A DNA stretch of 64,000 nt from Lepidurus packardi (taxonomy: Eukaryota > Arthropoda > Branchiopoda > Notostraca > Triopsidae): NCBI GenBank assembly GCA_023053545.1, contig JAKZAN010000001.1:13718024-13782023 (forward strand), in the 5' to 3' direction. Positions within the stretch are counted from its first letter, which is position 1; each line of letters starts with the position of its first letter. The notes under the pieces are model-generated. The model saw nothing but the letters and a program-made list of their open reading frames with translations. It had not been told where the DNA came from and did not search any database. Positions 1 to 14,600 of this stretch are shown here, piece after piece. Both the position numbers and the translations under genes were made by a program.

Positions 1-3000
1 CTTACGTTTCAAATTAACAAGTTCGCGCCCTTCTGGGATATAAAGCGGTCCCGTGTTGTTATTCTTAACTCCCAATAGCTTGTGAGGGAATCTTTCAAAA
101 GAAAAATGTCTTACTGTAGCCTCGGCGAAAACACGCCGAGTTCCACAAGAAAGAAAAAAGGAATGATGCTAACTGACGCATTCATGCTTACATGCAAGGC
201 AGCGAAACTAATGGATCCATTTTGTCAAGCTGCCTGCATAGCTGCAACTTTTCGGGGGGAAAAAAATAATTCGGAAAAAAGGGGCCGCGATATTTCCCAT
301 TCCATTAAATAGCTCCACCATGCTGCGTTCAAGATACTGGGGCAACCATGGGGGAGGATAAATTACAGGTATTTTCCTGAATAATAAATCATGGCAGCCC
401 GAAATTTGTCCGGCTCATAACCCAAAAGGACTCTTAGCACAAACAATTCCTCGCTTTGTTCACCGTTATTTTCTAAACCTAGTCGTTGGCTACTCCACAG
501 CACAGCCATTGCCCCATCTATCAGAGCATTACCAAGCAAAAGGTTTATCATAGAGGCATATATTGCATTTCGCTTTATATCCAATGAGTTGTTCAAAGAT
601 TCCAACAATGAAACTTGCCAGTTACGGTACAACTTCTTGCAGCGCATACTAGGTAGTAATGACAGAACTGCAAAGGAAGTTGATAACAATGACACACTTC
701 CATAGGGAAGATTTCCCATGTCTCGCAATACTGAAACTGTCTCGCAATGTCTGAAACAATACTGAAACTGACTCGCTCTATGTTCCTAGCTCGCCATGTT
801 TCATGTTTCTAGTTTTTAGTAAAGAGCAACCGAGACACAGAGCAACTGTGGAAGGTTTAAAAGGCAATAATGGTAACTTTGTAGACATGCGCGTAATGCC
901 ACTTTTTACTGTTGTCAACCAAATTTCTGCACTGCCTGGGTTCCAATTTCAGGCTCAACAGCGAAACCGAAATGTAATGTATGCCTCTATGATAAGCTAA
1001 AACTCTTTGCTGGCATGGAATACAGGTAAATACAAATAAAAACAGGAATGTTAGTTAAGTCTCGAGTCTAAAGGCACGTCTAATGGAGCAGAACCGGAAA
1101 CCTGCTGGCGTTCATTTTTCATTCCACGCTCGTGATTGCTGTGATTGCATCCCAATGTGCCCAGGAATGAAGAGAAAAGGTCAGCTCTGGAAATTGACCC
1201 TGCATTGGACACGCAGCAGCAGCAAATTTCGAGAGGCTTGTCTATCCAACAACAAATCCTCCCCATCACCTTTTGGGTAGACACAGCACCTGCAACTTTT
1301 AATTCCTAGCGTCCCAAATTTGTACGAGTCAATCCATAAGATACTGCGCTTTGGCATGCAACACGCCGCATCAAAACACATGCATGGAAAATTTCGGCTT
1401 GGCAATCCAACCTTCGGGTTTAGAGTGAATTTACAAAAATCTATGCTTCGTCAGTTCATCTGCAAAAACTCTGCTCAACAGCTTCACTGTAGTACTCCCT
1501 GGTTTCATTTCTCAGGTGCTTTTCGAATAAGAACCAGCATCCCCTTTTGACACGCGTATGATGACTGCAGAACCCCCCTATCTCCTCCCGAAAGGCAAGT
1601 GGCCCTTTGCGAAGCCGGCTGCAGCAGCTTTTTCCAGAAAGAGATCTGTCCGTGTCTTGTGCCCCAGCTCGGGCAAGACCTCTATCTCCGTGCTAAAGCG
1701 AAATGATCAAGACCGAGGGATCAGAGACACTCCCTGGTCTTCTAACTGCAATTAAGAAGGGGGCGGGAGCAACCGCAAAGGGCCCAACGCGAGCTACCGC
1801 TCTATTCTAGCTCGTAACGTGGGGGCAAAGTCCGATTTTCCCCCAAAGTATTACGGTAAATTGCAATTAGAATGACGCAGTTGGCCCTCCAAACGAAACT
1901 GAACCAATATACTATCGTTCGCACAAGTTCCGACACCTACTTCAAACCGCAACGGCCATAACTTTGAAATCTCTCCTTTTCTCCGTGAATTTATTCAGGC
2001 AGCGATTTGGGGGAAGGTACACTCGGGACCTGAGGAACACCAGGTTTTATGGAATAAATAACTTTAGAGTGGAGTGTGTTGGCGCCCTTTTTAACTCCTC
2101 CAGGAAGGTGTCGAATGGGCGGGTTTAATGCTACATAATTTAGCACCTTGAAAATCGGGACCCTTAGTGGCAGCCACAAAAATAAAGTATACCTATATGC
2201 ACTGCCACGTTGAAGGGATAAATTACAGATTTTTCGTGTTATCGGAGATCGAACCGGTAACCCATGGTAAACTCCAAAGTCCGCTTCTCCCGCTTCTAGA
2301 CGAGATTTTCCCCCAAACACGAGACTTCTCGACGAGAATACCAGCCCAGCATACCTGCTACCAAAATCTCCTAATGAATGTATTAGAACTTGTAACGCCG
2401 TCTACCACGTCGTATTTCTAATTCTTCCATAAGGAATAACCGCCCAATTCGCGAGTTCCAAACTTTCATTGCCATCTCCAGTACGAGAGGCGGCGACCGA
2501 TAAGCTATACAACCGCACAGCAATGCTGTAAAGGCGCGCATTATCTATGCTAATAGCTTCGGGTAGCTGAAGGAATGGTTTGCAAGCAGTGGGTTTTAGG
2601 TGTATAGCTTCAGCTCGCATACCTTTTCTCTAGATACTGACGGAGGGGAGATGGCTGATGATCTTGTCTTGACGTCCCGCGCTGGCTGCCCAGCCAAGCA
2701 GGAAAACCCCCTTAAAGAGAAAGGGGGGCCATGGGTGATGATTAGAACCCATTAGTAAACGGCTCGAAGAGTCAGGGTGGAACACAAGGAAGGCGGAATG
2801 AATAGGGGGGAGGGGGCTAATTGATCCTTCTACACCGAAAAACCCGGTACAGCAGACACTTTTGTGCCACCTGCATAATCACCGTGCTGCTACGGCCCAA
2901 AGGAGCAGTCAGAAGAAGACGAAGAGCTCATTACTTGCATCTCCGGTGCTCGTTCTTCACCACGTCTCCACTCCAACACTCTCCTCTCCATTTACATTCG

Positions 3001-4948
3001 ATCGATTATCTTAACGAGCAGCTTTGGGTTAGCACGGACACACCTACGACACCCTTAACCCACGTTCGCTAATAGAACAGCTCGTTTTTCAATAGACCAA
3101 CACCTTCCAGCTTCTATCTAATGCTCAAGCCACCTTCATCTTTCATTTAGAATAAGACTTTGCCAGCCCACTCTCTTCCTAAAGGAATGATTACTGCAGT
3201 GCGAGAAGGGCCGCAACATATCCAAAGCCGCAACCGATACCAATGGTTCCTGTGGCCTTGATTTTCCCAGGATTTGCTAACATATCATCCGGAAAAACAG
3301 CAGTCATCCATGCATGTTTCCCCGTGTTCTTTTTCCTTTTGGGGGGATCTTCGCTTTCTTAGCGTGAAGAGTTTCGACTGCGGCCTAACACGGCAGGAGT
3401 CTGTTTTCGGCGTGCAACCAAGCAACAACCCCTTCCTCTATTTTGCTGAACCACAGCCAGTCTTTTGATAAAGACGATGTGAAGACCACGTGATCCTCAT
3501 GATCAATGATGGGTGAACCCCTGCTCTGCTCTCATCATCTCCTTGCTGGTAACAAAAGAAAGACACCATGGGCATTCGACATTGACAAATCCCAGGTTGC
3601 TTTGGCACTGACCATTTTATGCTTTTTACACATAATCATCATTAGCCTTACATCCCCCTGCCCGCTCCCGAAGAAACGCTATTGTTATAGCCAATAATGG
3701 ACTGACATCCAAACTCTGTTCTAATCACTCTTAAGAACTGGGCTGTCCAACTTAAGCTGCGAATTAGGGGCCTCAAGCCTGAGTGAGGATCCATTTCCAG
3801 CGAATGTCACGCCGAAAAACAAGTTGGCGAATCAGTAAAGGCTCGTCTTTGTGGCCACGGCAGTAATCTGCCAGCATCCGAAGAAAGACCAAGAAAGGGT
3901 ACGGAACAAGTCACACATACAGCGTGTGTCCGCTTCTTTATTGACTCGAGTGGGACACACACTGACCCAGAGAAAACCCGAGGTCAATAACGTGTGTCCA
4001 GTCACGTGACTGGTCTCTCACGCGCGCCTCGGTCTGCCAAGCATGGCTAAAACCGAGTACCGTCTTCCTAAGCGACATTGCACCCCCGAATGTATACAGA
4101 CTTATCTCTACACACACTTCGTACTGGTGCATCAGGTTCAGCATGATCCAGCTCTCGGGTCTTTTAAGTAAATGGCTGATGGGCATAGAAGCGCCCAAAT
4201 ACGAGCTATTAAAGGGTTGCCCACGCAGCATGGATGCATGGCTGATGACGGCCATGGCCATATTACCTCCTTTTCTCATCACCCGAGCCCGGATAAATAA
4301 TGGTGGATAATATGTGGCACCCCAGCAGGGATCCGACAGCGCTGTCTAATTGCTCCTTCGGGGGGTTTGCTACACCTAAATAAAACAAGTCGCAGAGCAT
4401 TTACTACTTTTACTGCCAAGTTGGGGGGGGGATAAAAGAATCCCACAATTGCTGCTTCGGTATCTCCTTTTGAATTCGAACCACCAGCAAAACGATATGT
4501 AACCGATTTGGGGGAAATTTGGGCTAGAGACATGGATCCCATTTGTCAGTGTCACAACTCCATTCTAGGTCGTACGGATGATTAGTGTTGCATATCCAAT
4601 AAAAGATGAACGCCACCGATTCAACAAGCCAAGGCTAGCTAAAACTTGGCGCGGGCTTACTGTGGGACGAGAGACACTTCGGGAAAGATTCAAGTTTATT
4701 GTTGGCCTTTTCTTTTGCCTCTACGAGACGCAATGCGTGCTACTAGCTCGTTCATCACGCGCTGGAGACTTATAAGGGTAGATCCCATTTTTTTTCCTCT
4801 GAAAAAAAAGAAATTCGACGTAACAAAAGGCCTTTACTAGTTGAAAAAGCGCAAGTTTCGGAACGAAATAGAGACGTTATAACATGTACACGTTGCTGCA
4901 CAAGGCTCTCACGCTTGGCAATAAGGGATATAATATCCATTTTTTCTT
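1..4948. other. Intergenic, no gene recognised
   Basis: I see no recognisable protein or RNA gene here. Open frames are short (up to about 120 codons), lack family motifs and often start at non-ATG codons. The only structure found is a diverged inverted repeat at 545-995 and short A/T homopolymers. The stretch may belong to the 3' flank or long-range regulatory domain of the downstream Optix gene, but nothing in the sequence shows that. Confidence 0.6.
545..995. repeat. Diverged inverted repeat pair
   Basis: The arm at 545-572, read on the minus strand, matches the arm at 968-995 on the plus strand at 26 of 28 bases; both contain TATGCCTCTATGATAA. Similarity continues weakly outward: AAGCAAAAGG before one arm resembles CAGCAAAGAG in the other. 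Roughly 395 bp lies between the arms. The arms also encode a similar short peptide (YASMI) in opposite frames. This looks like two inverted copies of an old dispersed repeat, or the ends of a small hairpin-type element. No transposase is visible. Confidence 0.6.
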
Positions 4949-4966
4949 GGGGGGGGGGGGGGGGGG
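4949..4966 (+). repeat. Poly-G run of 18
   Basis: An uninterrupted run of 18 G, preceded by a T-rich stretch. A similar 17-G run lies at 19,262-19,278. Such G homopolymers are unusual in most genomes, can form G-quadruplex-like structures and are prone to sequencing-length error. Confidence 0.9.
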
Positions 4967-7900
4967 AGATCCAAACCGAAAATTCTTCCTTTAAAGATCT
5001 TGTAACCCAGCTAAATAAAAAATTAAGGAGCCAAGGGACGACGAGTGAGCCGGAGATACGATATTAGCCCCGAAATTAGAAAAAATAACAGAAAATAATG
5101 GCTAGCTTATAGCGTTACTGCTAGGTTTCTATGAACCTGTCTGCACGCAGCTGGGCTGCTAGCAAGCATTTTAAGTCCCAACCTGTACTTACAGGTGCTA
5201 AAACAGCAATGAAACGTAAATTTATAGTGCGATGAGTAGCGGCCCACCGGTCATTAACGACAGGCTTCTGCTGCACTATACAGCCTGTTGCTTTTTTCCA
5301 TCTTCTGCTTTTCTCCAGGTAAAAGCGGGACTTTTTTTCCTGCTGGCTCGTCGCTGCCAAACACAACATTATGCTGTTCAGCTCGGAAAAAAGAAAAAGA
5401 TACCGATTAAGAGTGAACCTCAGTTTCCTTGAGCGCTCTATAACTCTTCACTCGAGGTGCTGGGAAACGAAAAAAAAGGTGGTGGCTGAAAAGATGGGTC
5501 CAGAGCACCACTTGAAAACAGATACGGGGTGTAATCTGTAACAGCGATCTCGCAATAATGCCAGATAGCCTTTTAAGGGACTTGTCCATTTGCACAGCCG
5601 GCTAATTTCCACACGCAGTAAACACAAAGCAAGACGCGCGGGGCGAACTCCAACGGGCGGGTACACATTCACGACTCTTTTTCTACTAGACCCAAACTTT
5701 TATACCTTTAACTAGTTTTAGCATGTCCGAACACGAATTCCCTCAAATTAGTTGAAGAAAAAAGAATCCCGAGTCCATAACCCCGAATGGGTTCTTCTAT
5801 ACAGCTGGAAAACGTTTGTCCCGTATGCCGTTCATGTGCCTTTCATTTAGGTGAAGGTTGCGTCTCCCATCCATCTGGCGAGAAATTAACCTTGTCGCAC
5901 CTTCAGCCGGTCAGATCAATTTGAACAGAACCTCCTTCTGCTTATGGCCACGCAGTCAATGAAAAAAATCTGGGCTATATGCCTCCTTGACACACTCTAT
6001 TCGACTGACCTTGCTAGGATGCATTGGGGAAGGGAAATTTGTGCCTTTCTGGCCACGGCTGACATGAATTAAGGAAAACTACCGTAACGGATAGCCCAAC
6101 AATGAAACTTGACGAGGTTCGGTCCAAGGGAAGACAGCCATATGGTTACGGTTCATGATCCGCCAACAATTAACCGGGCCTTTTCACGCAGGAAGAAACA
6201 CATTGCGTTGCTATAGACGTATGTACGTATATAGAAACTTGGGTGCTCTTTTCTACTGCTGTTGTTGTTCCACAGGCCAAAGGTTTGGTAACCGAGACGC
6301 TGCTCTGAAGAGAACCGTTTTCGTGGCATAAAAGCGTTGGGAGTAAAAGAGGGGGCTTGCTTGGGAAAATCGGATGACGGGGAAAAAAGGGAACGTTCTT
6401 TTGGGGCTCTAAATAAGCGGTCCATTAAGAAGAGCTGTCTCTCCCCCGTGAAACTTAATATGTGCTCAACTCTCCCTTTATTCCTTCCGTCTTTAGTTTT
6501 CCGAGCCCCCTATTACGATATGATGCGATACGACCGTGGACAAAAGAGAGAAATGCTATAAAAAGGCCTAAAACTAACCCCTCCACCCAGGCGTATAGTA
6601 GCTGATGGCTTCGGACAAGCTTTATTATTATTTTCAAATAATTGGAGTTTCTTATTCTGAAATTATTGTATTTTCTTCCATTTTGGCATAGCTGGCCTCC
6701 GATAGTCGAGTCAATTGTGTTTCCTTCTGGACATAACTGCAAACCCGTGGACTGACAGCTGCCTATGTGACACGTTGCCAATCCTACCTTCTACAGCAAA
6801 CTTGAGCCATTTGTACCCATTCTTACCCAAATTAAGTGGCTCGATCCACATGGGCCCATCCTCCCGCTAAACCACTTTGGGGTTTGTTTGCCTAGGCATA
6901 CGCGCTGTTTTGACAAGAAGTTTATAACCATGTTACACAATAGCCCCATAAATAGGCCTACGGATCCAACCTTTAAGGCCTGGCTGAGGCCCACGGAAGT
7001 GTGGTCTATAACTCACTTAAACGGAGCGAAAAGGGTCGGAAAAAAAGGGACCCGGCCGCTTCGACTAACACTTTGGGCTCTGGCAGTATAATGCCTTTTT
7101 AGTTAATGGTGTTGGGACAGATAACATAGGCCTACGATGCAGAGGTGTGTGTGTATGTGTGCCAAAGCCTCCCAAGCCTCCGAGGTCGTCGCATCTGATG
7201 GTCGCCTTTTGTTACGCCTGGCTTAATGCGATTAACAAGACATGGGGCCTCACTGTCTGTGTACAACACTGCCAAGCAGCGGTTTACCACCCACTTCAGG
7301 CTATACAGCATTACTTTTTCCTAAAGCGCCAAGTGGATGAGGATCTTGAGCAGCAGCATTAGAAAGACAAGACGAGTGACACAAGTTGAGTCAAGTCGTA
7401 TAAACATCCGACCCTGCTGAAGAAATCCCGAAAGGTGTACCAGTGGTCTTTTTCCCACGGTTTTCCGAACGAAAATCTATCCCGAGCTGTATCAGCCGCC
7501 TATATGCTACCCTGAGCGGAACATTCGCACTATTTCATCGTAGACGACGAAAGACTGAAAGAACGGCTTTCTCACATTACCTCGTCTTTGGAAACGCAAC
7601 GTAGCGGAACTTATCCCAGCAAACAAGAGCTCCACCGTTTTCTTATGAGCCAGAGCCGTAGACTTTCGTTCAGAATTCCTTAATCATCCTGCCATAATAG
7701 TTTAGAAAAGGCACGGAAACAGATGGAGCATAGCCCTTCACAGTCTAGGGAAATTAGCGAGTGCGCCTATATAAACGTTTGTTCAGGTGTGAGTGGCTCG
7801 GCGTAGAAAAGCATCGATCGCCCGGTTTGATGGAGGGTTTTTATAAGAAGCTTTATAAGCTCAGGTGCCTGGCCAGGCAGCGGAGATATCTGGGATCCAT

Positions 7901-10900
7901 ATCTTAGCATGACGGAGCAAGAATGCTGCATCGCACTCATTCCCAAGGTTCAAAAGTCAGTTTGGTTTTTCGTGGAAGCACACATACACACACACCTTGA
8001 GCGCTCTGCCCCCTCTGAGCAAGTCAACTTGGTTTGACTGACAAGTCCCTTGTCTGACGCCTTATTTTCCGTGGCTTGTGCATGTTAATAAGAGGGACGA
8101 CTACTCCAAGAGTGCCAAAAAGCATGGCCATCACGCTTTTAAAGCTACCGGACGGGCCCGACTTCGATCCTCCTCCCTTTTTCCTTCTTACTTTAAGAGC
8201 TATAAAGGCCAAGAAAAGCGATCTTATCCTTTTTTTCTTCTGCCTCTTTACCAATAATGCATACCACACCTAAAGTCATTTCTATTTATTTTTTTAAAAA
8301 TATATCCATGTTCTATTTCACTACGGACGTCAAGGGACCTCGGCGATATCACTGGCACTGGCATGCAATGAACCAGGCTCGATCCGTAACTCCGTGAGGC
8401 TGCACTCACGTGCGGGAATGCTACCAGAATCGCTTATTCAATCTTGTCTAATGATAAGGCCTGGCGCTTTTGTCCATCACACGTCTGCCGGGTTGCTGCG
8501 ACCCATTTCGGAAGTCTTTATCAGATGGGTTCCGACACTGAGAGCGTTGGTTAGCAATGCCCTGACCCTCATCTGCTGCTACTCGTTTTCCTATTCGAAT
8601 GTAAAGTGCTGCTGGGATCACAGTTTCGAAGATGAGCTACCGGGTTTCAAATATAAATCCTGAAGACTTAGCCATCTTTAGCCATCATAGAAACCTTCGT
8701 CATCACATCCCAGTGACTGCTTCTTCTTCTTCTTTTGGTTTAGGAAGATCTGAAAACAGGAATATCTTCCACTAAGAGCGCGATGCAATAACATAAGCGT
8801 TCAGCTCTAATTGCGCGGGTTTCTGGAATTGGCGTTTCTTTCAAAAGACTAACAAGAACGAAGCAATCCGATCAAGGGAACTCGGGACTGGACTGGACTG
8901 GACAGCCCGTAGAAGCAGGACACACATTAGCCCACCCCTCGCTCTCATTCCTTTCGTTTCTCGTCTTTCTTTCTAGGCAAACGCTGATCCACACTCGGGG
9001 GAACCTCTGTTGGTGACAGGATATCTGCATTGCAAGAATGGAGAGACTTTACATGTACAGACAGACATATACACACACATAGAGGGAGATATGGCTGTGA
9101 CCACAAGGCTCAACTCTTAATCCGCTCATTTTACCCCATTCCATTTCGCCCAGCGTTGATTTACCGGAAGGAGGAGTATACCCTGGGACACAGTAGAGGG
9201 GCTTTACACACTAGGCACTCACTGCCCAGACAGCATTTAGACAGGAAGAAAAGAAAACTCGACGAGAAGAGGTGTGACACCCCGCAGATCCCCAACGGAG
9301 CAAGAGGAACTGGACAAAGACCTATACATTTCACACTGCATCACTACAACAGCCGACCTTATCGCTATTTACTTCCTCAACAATATCCTCTCCGCTTCAT
9401 CTTCACCCCTTAAACTTCGCTATAGCTCAAATGGAAAGAGAAAACACGATCGTTCGGAAAAATACGAGCTACTATGTTGAGATTGCCAGGGATTGTTGTC
9501 CGCATGCCGCTCTGTTGGAACCCGAAAAGCCTGTATAACAGCTGCGTACTACCTTTGGATTCTTTCCACCCCACATTCATGAAACAGAAACCAGGACTCA
9601 CTCATGAGCTATAATAGCGTTGTATAGTGAGAATGCTGTCTTCTAACACTGCCGGCTCAGCATATTCGATTTAAAGGGACGTATATTATACACCTATTCC
9701 TTTTTTTTTTGCTTGTCGTTGCTATTCAATGGGAAGGTGAAATCCCCTTAAAGCACCCCGTCAGTTTTCTTTCAGGTCCGCTTTAGTAACCCTGGAGTAA
9801 CATGGATAATGTCCAGAAACTCGAATTACTTCCTACTCCTGATGAGCTGTCTTTTTCCAAGTCTCGGAAAAGGAGCGAAAAATTTATTTGGATATATAAC
9901 CGAGGGACCAACAATATACCTTTCGCTCTGTGGTTTGTAATCCAAACCCCAATTCTAGATTCAATGCCCATTCTACTTTTTCTTTGGCTATAGAACTCGC
10001 GCTTGGCCCCACTTGGGGTCAGTTGGCAGTACATTCCAAGAGCTGCTAGACACTAAACCGATTTAATCGAATACGATGTGTGGAGCGCCCGGATATTTGA
10101 ACTGCTTAAATCAATATGTACACCTTGGACCTGGACCACTGGGATAGAGTTCCTAGCCCCATTGAAAAGAACACTGCACTGCCGTTCCAATCAAACGTGA
10201 GCGTTTCTCTTCAGCAAAGAAATAAACTGGAGCTTCTGATTTCTTAAAAAATGGATGGTAAGCTCCAAAAGAACTGCAGCCATCTTGTTATGGAAACATG
10301 GCATGTTGGCTACAATTGAATCAAAACATAAAAAAGGGGGCGGGAGGGCAATCAGACTTTGGGTGCAACTTTGGGGGGGAGCACGGTACAGTGCTGCATT
10401 CAAATGAAGCTATGATTTATATCCCAGCCCAATCTTCCGGTACCTCCAAGTTATCAGATCTGAAAATATGAAAACAGGAAAAAAAAGTAATCGTTACAAA
10501 GGGTATTAGGTGAAATTATCGGGGGAAAAGAGGGGCTGAACCCGCTCCATATTAAGGATCGCTAACCCCACGCACGCATTTAACCACGCTTGAGCAGCAA
10601 ACGGATGCGCCATTAGCACACGGTGAAATTGTACATTACATACGATGCGAGTTCAAAATTATTGCTCGTAAAGGTTTTTTGGCTTTATTGACATAAATCT
10701 TTTGGGAATAGCTCACGCGAAAAGGTGACGTAGGGGCCCAGCAAGGGGTTAGAATTAGCACAGCGCGACATAACTTTTTGTACAAGGCAATTGAAAAGGG
10801 ATAGAAATAAAGCCCTTCTTCCTTCCATCACTCGACACACATCCACTCTTCGAAGCATTTACAACTTTTCTATACACACGTTCACTTGGGTACCCAGAAT

Positions 10901-11654
10901 CTGCTTTTTTTGGGGGGAAAACACGATCAGCGAGGGAAAGAGAGAAGCATTTTCAGATAAAACGATCGTCTTCGCAGGTTTGCTCTGCCATCACTTTCTG
11001 CACCACTCTTGGCCGCGACAACAGTAACGAGCCTCTGTTTAGGCTCACACGGATATAACACAATAAGCTGCAGCACAAACTGAACCTGTCCCGCCAAATG
11101 AGGATTTGGAACACATGGTGTGACGGACCCTTAACAGTTGCACACCACGAAAGTGTTGGCTGGTTCTTTAAGAGTTAGAGACGCCATCATCACTGCAGTA
11201 CACGCTGTCATCTTTTTGCCGTGGCAGAGCACAGGATATATTTGCAAAAGAACCCACAGGATACTTATTATTATTATTTTTTTTCAATCCTCGAGGCCAA
11301 GTTGTCTTTTGCCAAGTATCCTACAATAACGTTCCTAATTCCCATACTCGAACGAAGATCATCCGGTTGCTCTGCCGACTCTTTTTTGCCTTGCGACTTC
11401 AGCATAGTCATCTCTAACCCTCTTGGGGTATACAACTAGTCTTGCCATTCCTTTTAAAAAAAAAAAATATTCACGTCACCCAAAAAACTAACCACAGCAA
11501 TAGTCACTCGACGATATAACAGATGCGCTATCTTTTTTAAGAAAAGGGAGGGGAACGTCTGGGGGGCACAAGTCTTAGAAATGCTAATGATTGAAACTTC
11601 TGAAAAGGAAACATGGTTGCGATCTTACGGACGTAGCGAAGACAATAAACCCTG
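4967..11654. other. Intergenic 3' of Optix, no gene recognised
   Basis: No gene recognised on either strand. The region holds scattered simple repeats: GGACT repeats near 8,885-8,905, GT-rich sequence near 7,147, ATT repeats near 11,263, and many A, T and G homopolymers. The 127-codon frame at 9,030-9,413 has no family resemblance and a composition expected of non-coding DNA. The end next to 11,655 should hold the Optix 3' UTR, but I could not place a convincing minus-strand AATAAA. Confidence 0.55.
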
Positions 11655-14600
11655 TCATGACTGGTGATAATTCTTAGAATCTTCGTCTTTGGATGACTCG
11701 TCCGGACTCACTACTTCCACTTCCGGCTCCGACGACACGGATCCACTGCTTCCCAGTTTAATTACCGCCGAAGACGTGTGATGACCGTGGAGGTGAAGAT
11801 GCAAAGGAGGAAGGGGCGGAGGAGAGCCAGCGGATTGCTGTTGCTGCTGTTGCTGTTGCTTGAGGTAATGTTCGGTGGCCGCCATGGCAGTCATGGCGCC
11901 GTGGAAATGGTTGGAGCGCGACAAGGGTGAAAACGCGTCCTGGGCTCCTCCGGCGAAGGGGACAAAGTCGAAAGGTAGCCGGAATCCGGGCGGGAATCCC
12001 GCAGGTGTGGTGGTCGGCGTTCCTCGTGCGGGATGCGGGGCGTGGCCCGGCAAGGGCCCGAACGGGAAATGCGGAAAGGCCGCCGCCGCGGCGGCCGCCA
12101 AGGTGTACTGAAAGCCCGGGTTGCTCATGGCGGCGGTGAACCCGAAAGGCGAAGGTAAGCACGCGGCGGCGGCCGCCGCCGCCGCGTTGCTGTACGCCAT
12201 GGCTCCGCTGTTGCTGGTCATGGAATGGGTGGAAGACACCGGCAGCAGCAAGTTGGCCGAGGGCGAAAGATTGTCATGGTAATGAGGCGGCAAAGCGGCA
12301 TTCGTCGCTGGGTTGTGCAGTTCCGTTAATCGCCGCGCGGAGGAAGTTGACGTGTCCGGAGACTCGGGATGTTCGGTCGACGCCGGGATCGACGACGTAG
12401 GCGAAGGCGGGCCCAGCGAAATATCCGAATCGGAATCCATGCTCTCACCACCGGGTGACAGCGGCGCGGAGGTGGGCGAGCCGTGGGGCGTACCTTCCGA
12501 TCGACTGTTGGCGGATTCCGGACGTTTCGAGCTGCCGCTGCTGTAGCGTCCACCGTGCTGTAACCTGCGATTCAAATGATGCCTCAAAATTAGTTACAAA
12601 TCCTCGTTTCATTCCCATGTCCTTTTATAGTTATTTGTGGTCGTCTTGATTTGCTCTGCTGATTTTCCCGCTGCTTTCTAAGAAGCTCTTTGGCGAGTTT
12701 CGATGCCTTGTTTACATTTCCCCCCACGTAATAGAACCAGTTGCCCTATGTTGCTCATCATTTGGTATCTGCCAGAATATCCTGGGGACGGTGCCCGAAA
12801 GGCAGTTCAAATATTCCTAGACTTGGTCACCCACTGCAGAATATTTTCCTGGTCTTGCTATGTGTGCAGTACTTATAATAAGAATCCGGAAAACACGACC
12901 GCGCGAAGCATTACACAAAGTCTTGCAGGAAAAAAGACACCTTGCCAAATTCTGAAAGCCAACCCTCAGGGTGCAGACAATCACACGCAAGTTCAGTTTG
13001 GTCTTGTTAGACCAAGCTTTTGGTCTTGAAAGCACGCAATTGCGTTGATAGATGAGTCAAGAAGACAATCCCTTGCCACACTTGACTGTGCAATTCTCCT
13101 ATAAACCGGGGCGTTACTCAACATGCTTGGGAAAATAATACTTGGCGAGACGAAAAGGCCCAGAGCATGCTTCGCGTAAATTATCTTTTTGTCTCGTAAG
13201 TAATCCGTTTTTTTTTTGTCGTTTTCCTCGAAAACAAACAGGCGCCAGAAGGAATTCTGTATAACCCATAAAACACCCGGCTCCCTTTTTTCTGTTTATC
13301 AGAGCGATTACGCGGGACCTTTTCTTCCCCTCGCAAGCAAAACATTTTCCTTGGGCCCCCGTTTGCCACTGTGACTCTTCACAGCTCATTAGCTGCCTAG
13401 AAAAGACCTCACTCACACTCACTCTCTATTCCTCGCTTTCTCAGTCCCGACTTACTAAACCATCAAGCACCCCTCTTTCTCAATTCTGTTCGCTTTATAG
13501 ATTCAACACTGGTGAGCAGGGGATGACCAGCAAACGAGTAGGAAAAGGCTCCGGGGAATTCCTTCGCAATAATAGGAAACTGGTGGGTTAACAATCAAGT
13601 CGACGCGCGGAAGCGCAACAACGCGGAAGATTGCACTTCCCAATGCATTACCAATGAACTCACGCTGGGCTGGCTAACATAAGCTGTCCAATTATTTGAT
13701 CCTGGTGCTTCAACCAATTACCCAAAGAAACAGAATACGTGATCAAGCCTTATTCCTTAGATAGATAGAGCAAGCAGCATGCGGGCTAAGAGAAGCCTCG
13801 GATTGCAGAGCAACGAGTCGCTAAATAAGACCAAATGTGGATCTAGCCCGGTTATGAACGTTATGAATGATCAGGCTGATGAGAAAAGACAACGTTGCGA
13901 GCAGGGGATTAACCAATAAAGGAAAAAAGGAGCGCTACCCGAAACTTGCTGCTGTTTAGATACAACCCAATGGGGTGCAAAAGGTTAGCACGAAATCCTT
14001 TTCAGCCCGGATCTTAAAGCAAAGGAGACTCAAAAGCTTTTGTGTGTGTTCCATGCCTCGTTCGATGCAATCCCTTTGAGCGGATTACACAGCAATACAG
14101 CTTTACACGTCCTGCTGTGTGTGATGTTGCAGGGCTTTCAGGGAGCAAGCCAGCGTGTGCACGGAATACTTTTGCATACCAATCACAATCATAACTCCCC
14201 AAACTGAATTCCCAATGAGTCTCCGCAGCAAAGAAACTTTACTGAACCCCCCAAATACTATTTCGCCCGCAGCATGGTGTTCTTCCTTCAGACGCCGAAT
14301 GAGGCTGGAGAGGACTGGAGCGATTCAAACCCTTTTTATCCCAAAAATAATTACAAATCAAACTGGCCTCTAAGTAACCAACACTCCATCACAAGAGCAT
14401 GAAAGGGGCGACATGTTAGGAAACCCCAGCCATACAACCCGAAGAGGAAGTATACTACTTGAGCCTTGGCCCCTATTATTGTTGCCCCTTTCATGTTCAT
14501 GTTCCCAACATTGCGACGCAGCAGGGCTCTTCAAATAAAGAGCTGTGACAAAAGCAATAAACGCACACCTCCTTGCCTGCTGGAACTGTGCAAATGTTCA

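Noticed and set aside
363-719. 118-codon minus-strand frame (ATG at 719)
   Set aside because: It overlaps one arm of the inverted repeat, has no recognisable domain and is about the length chance allows; kept only as part of the repeat observation.
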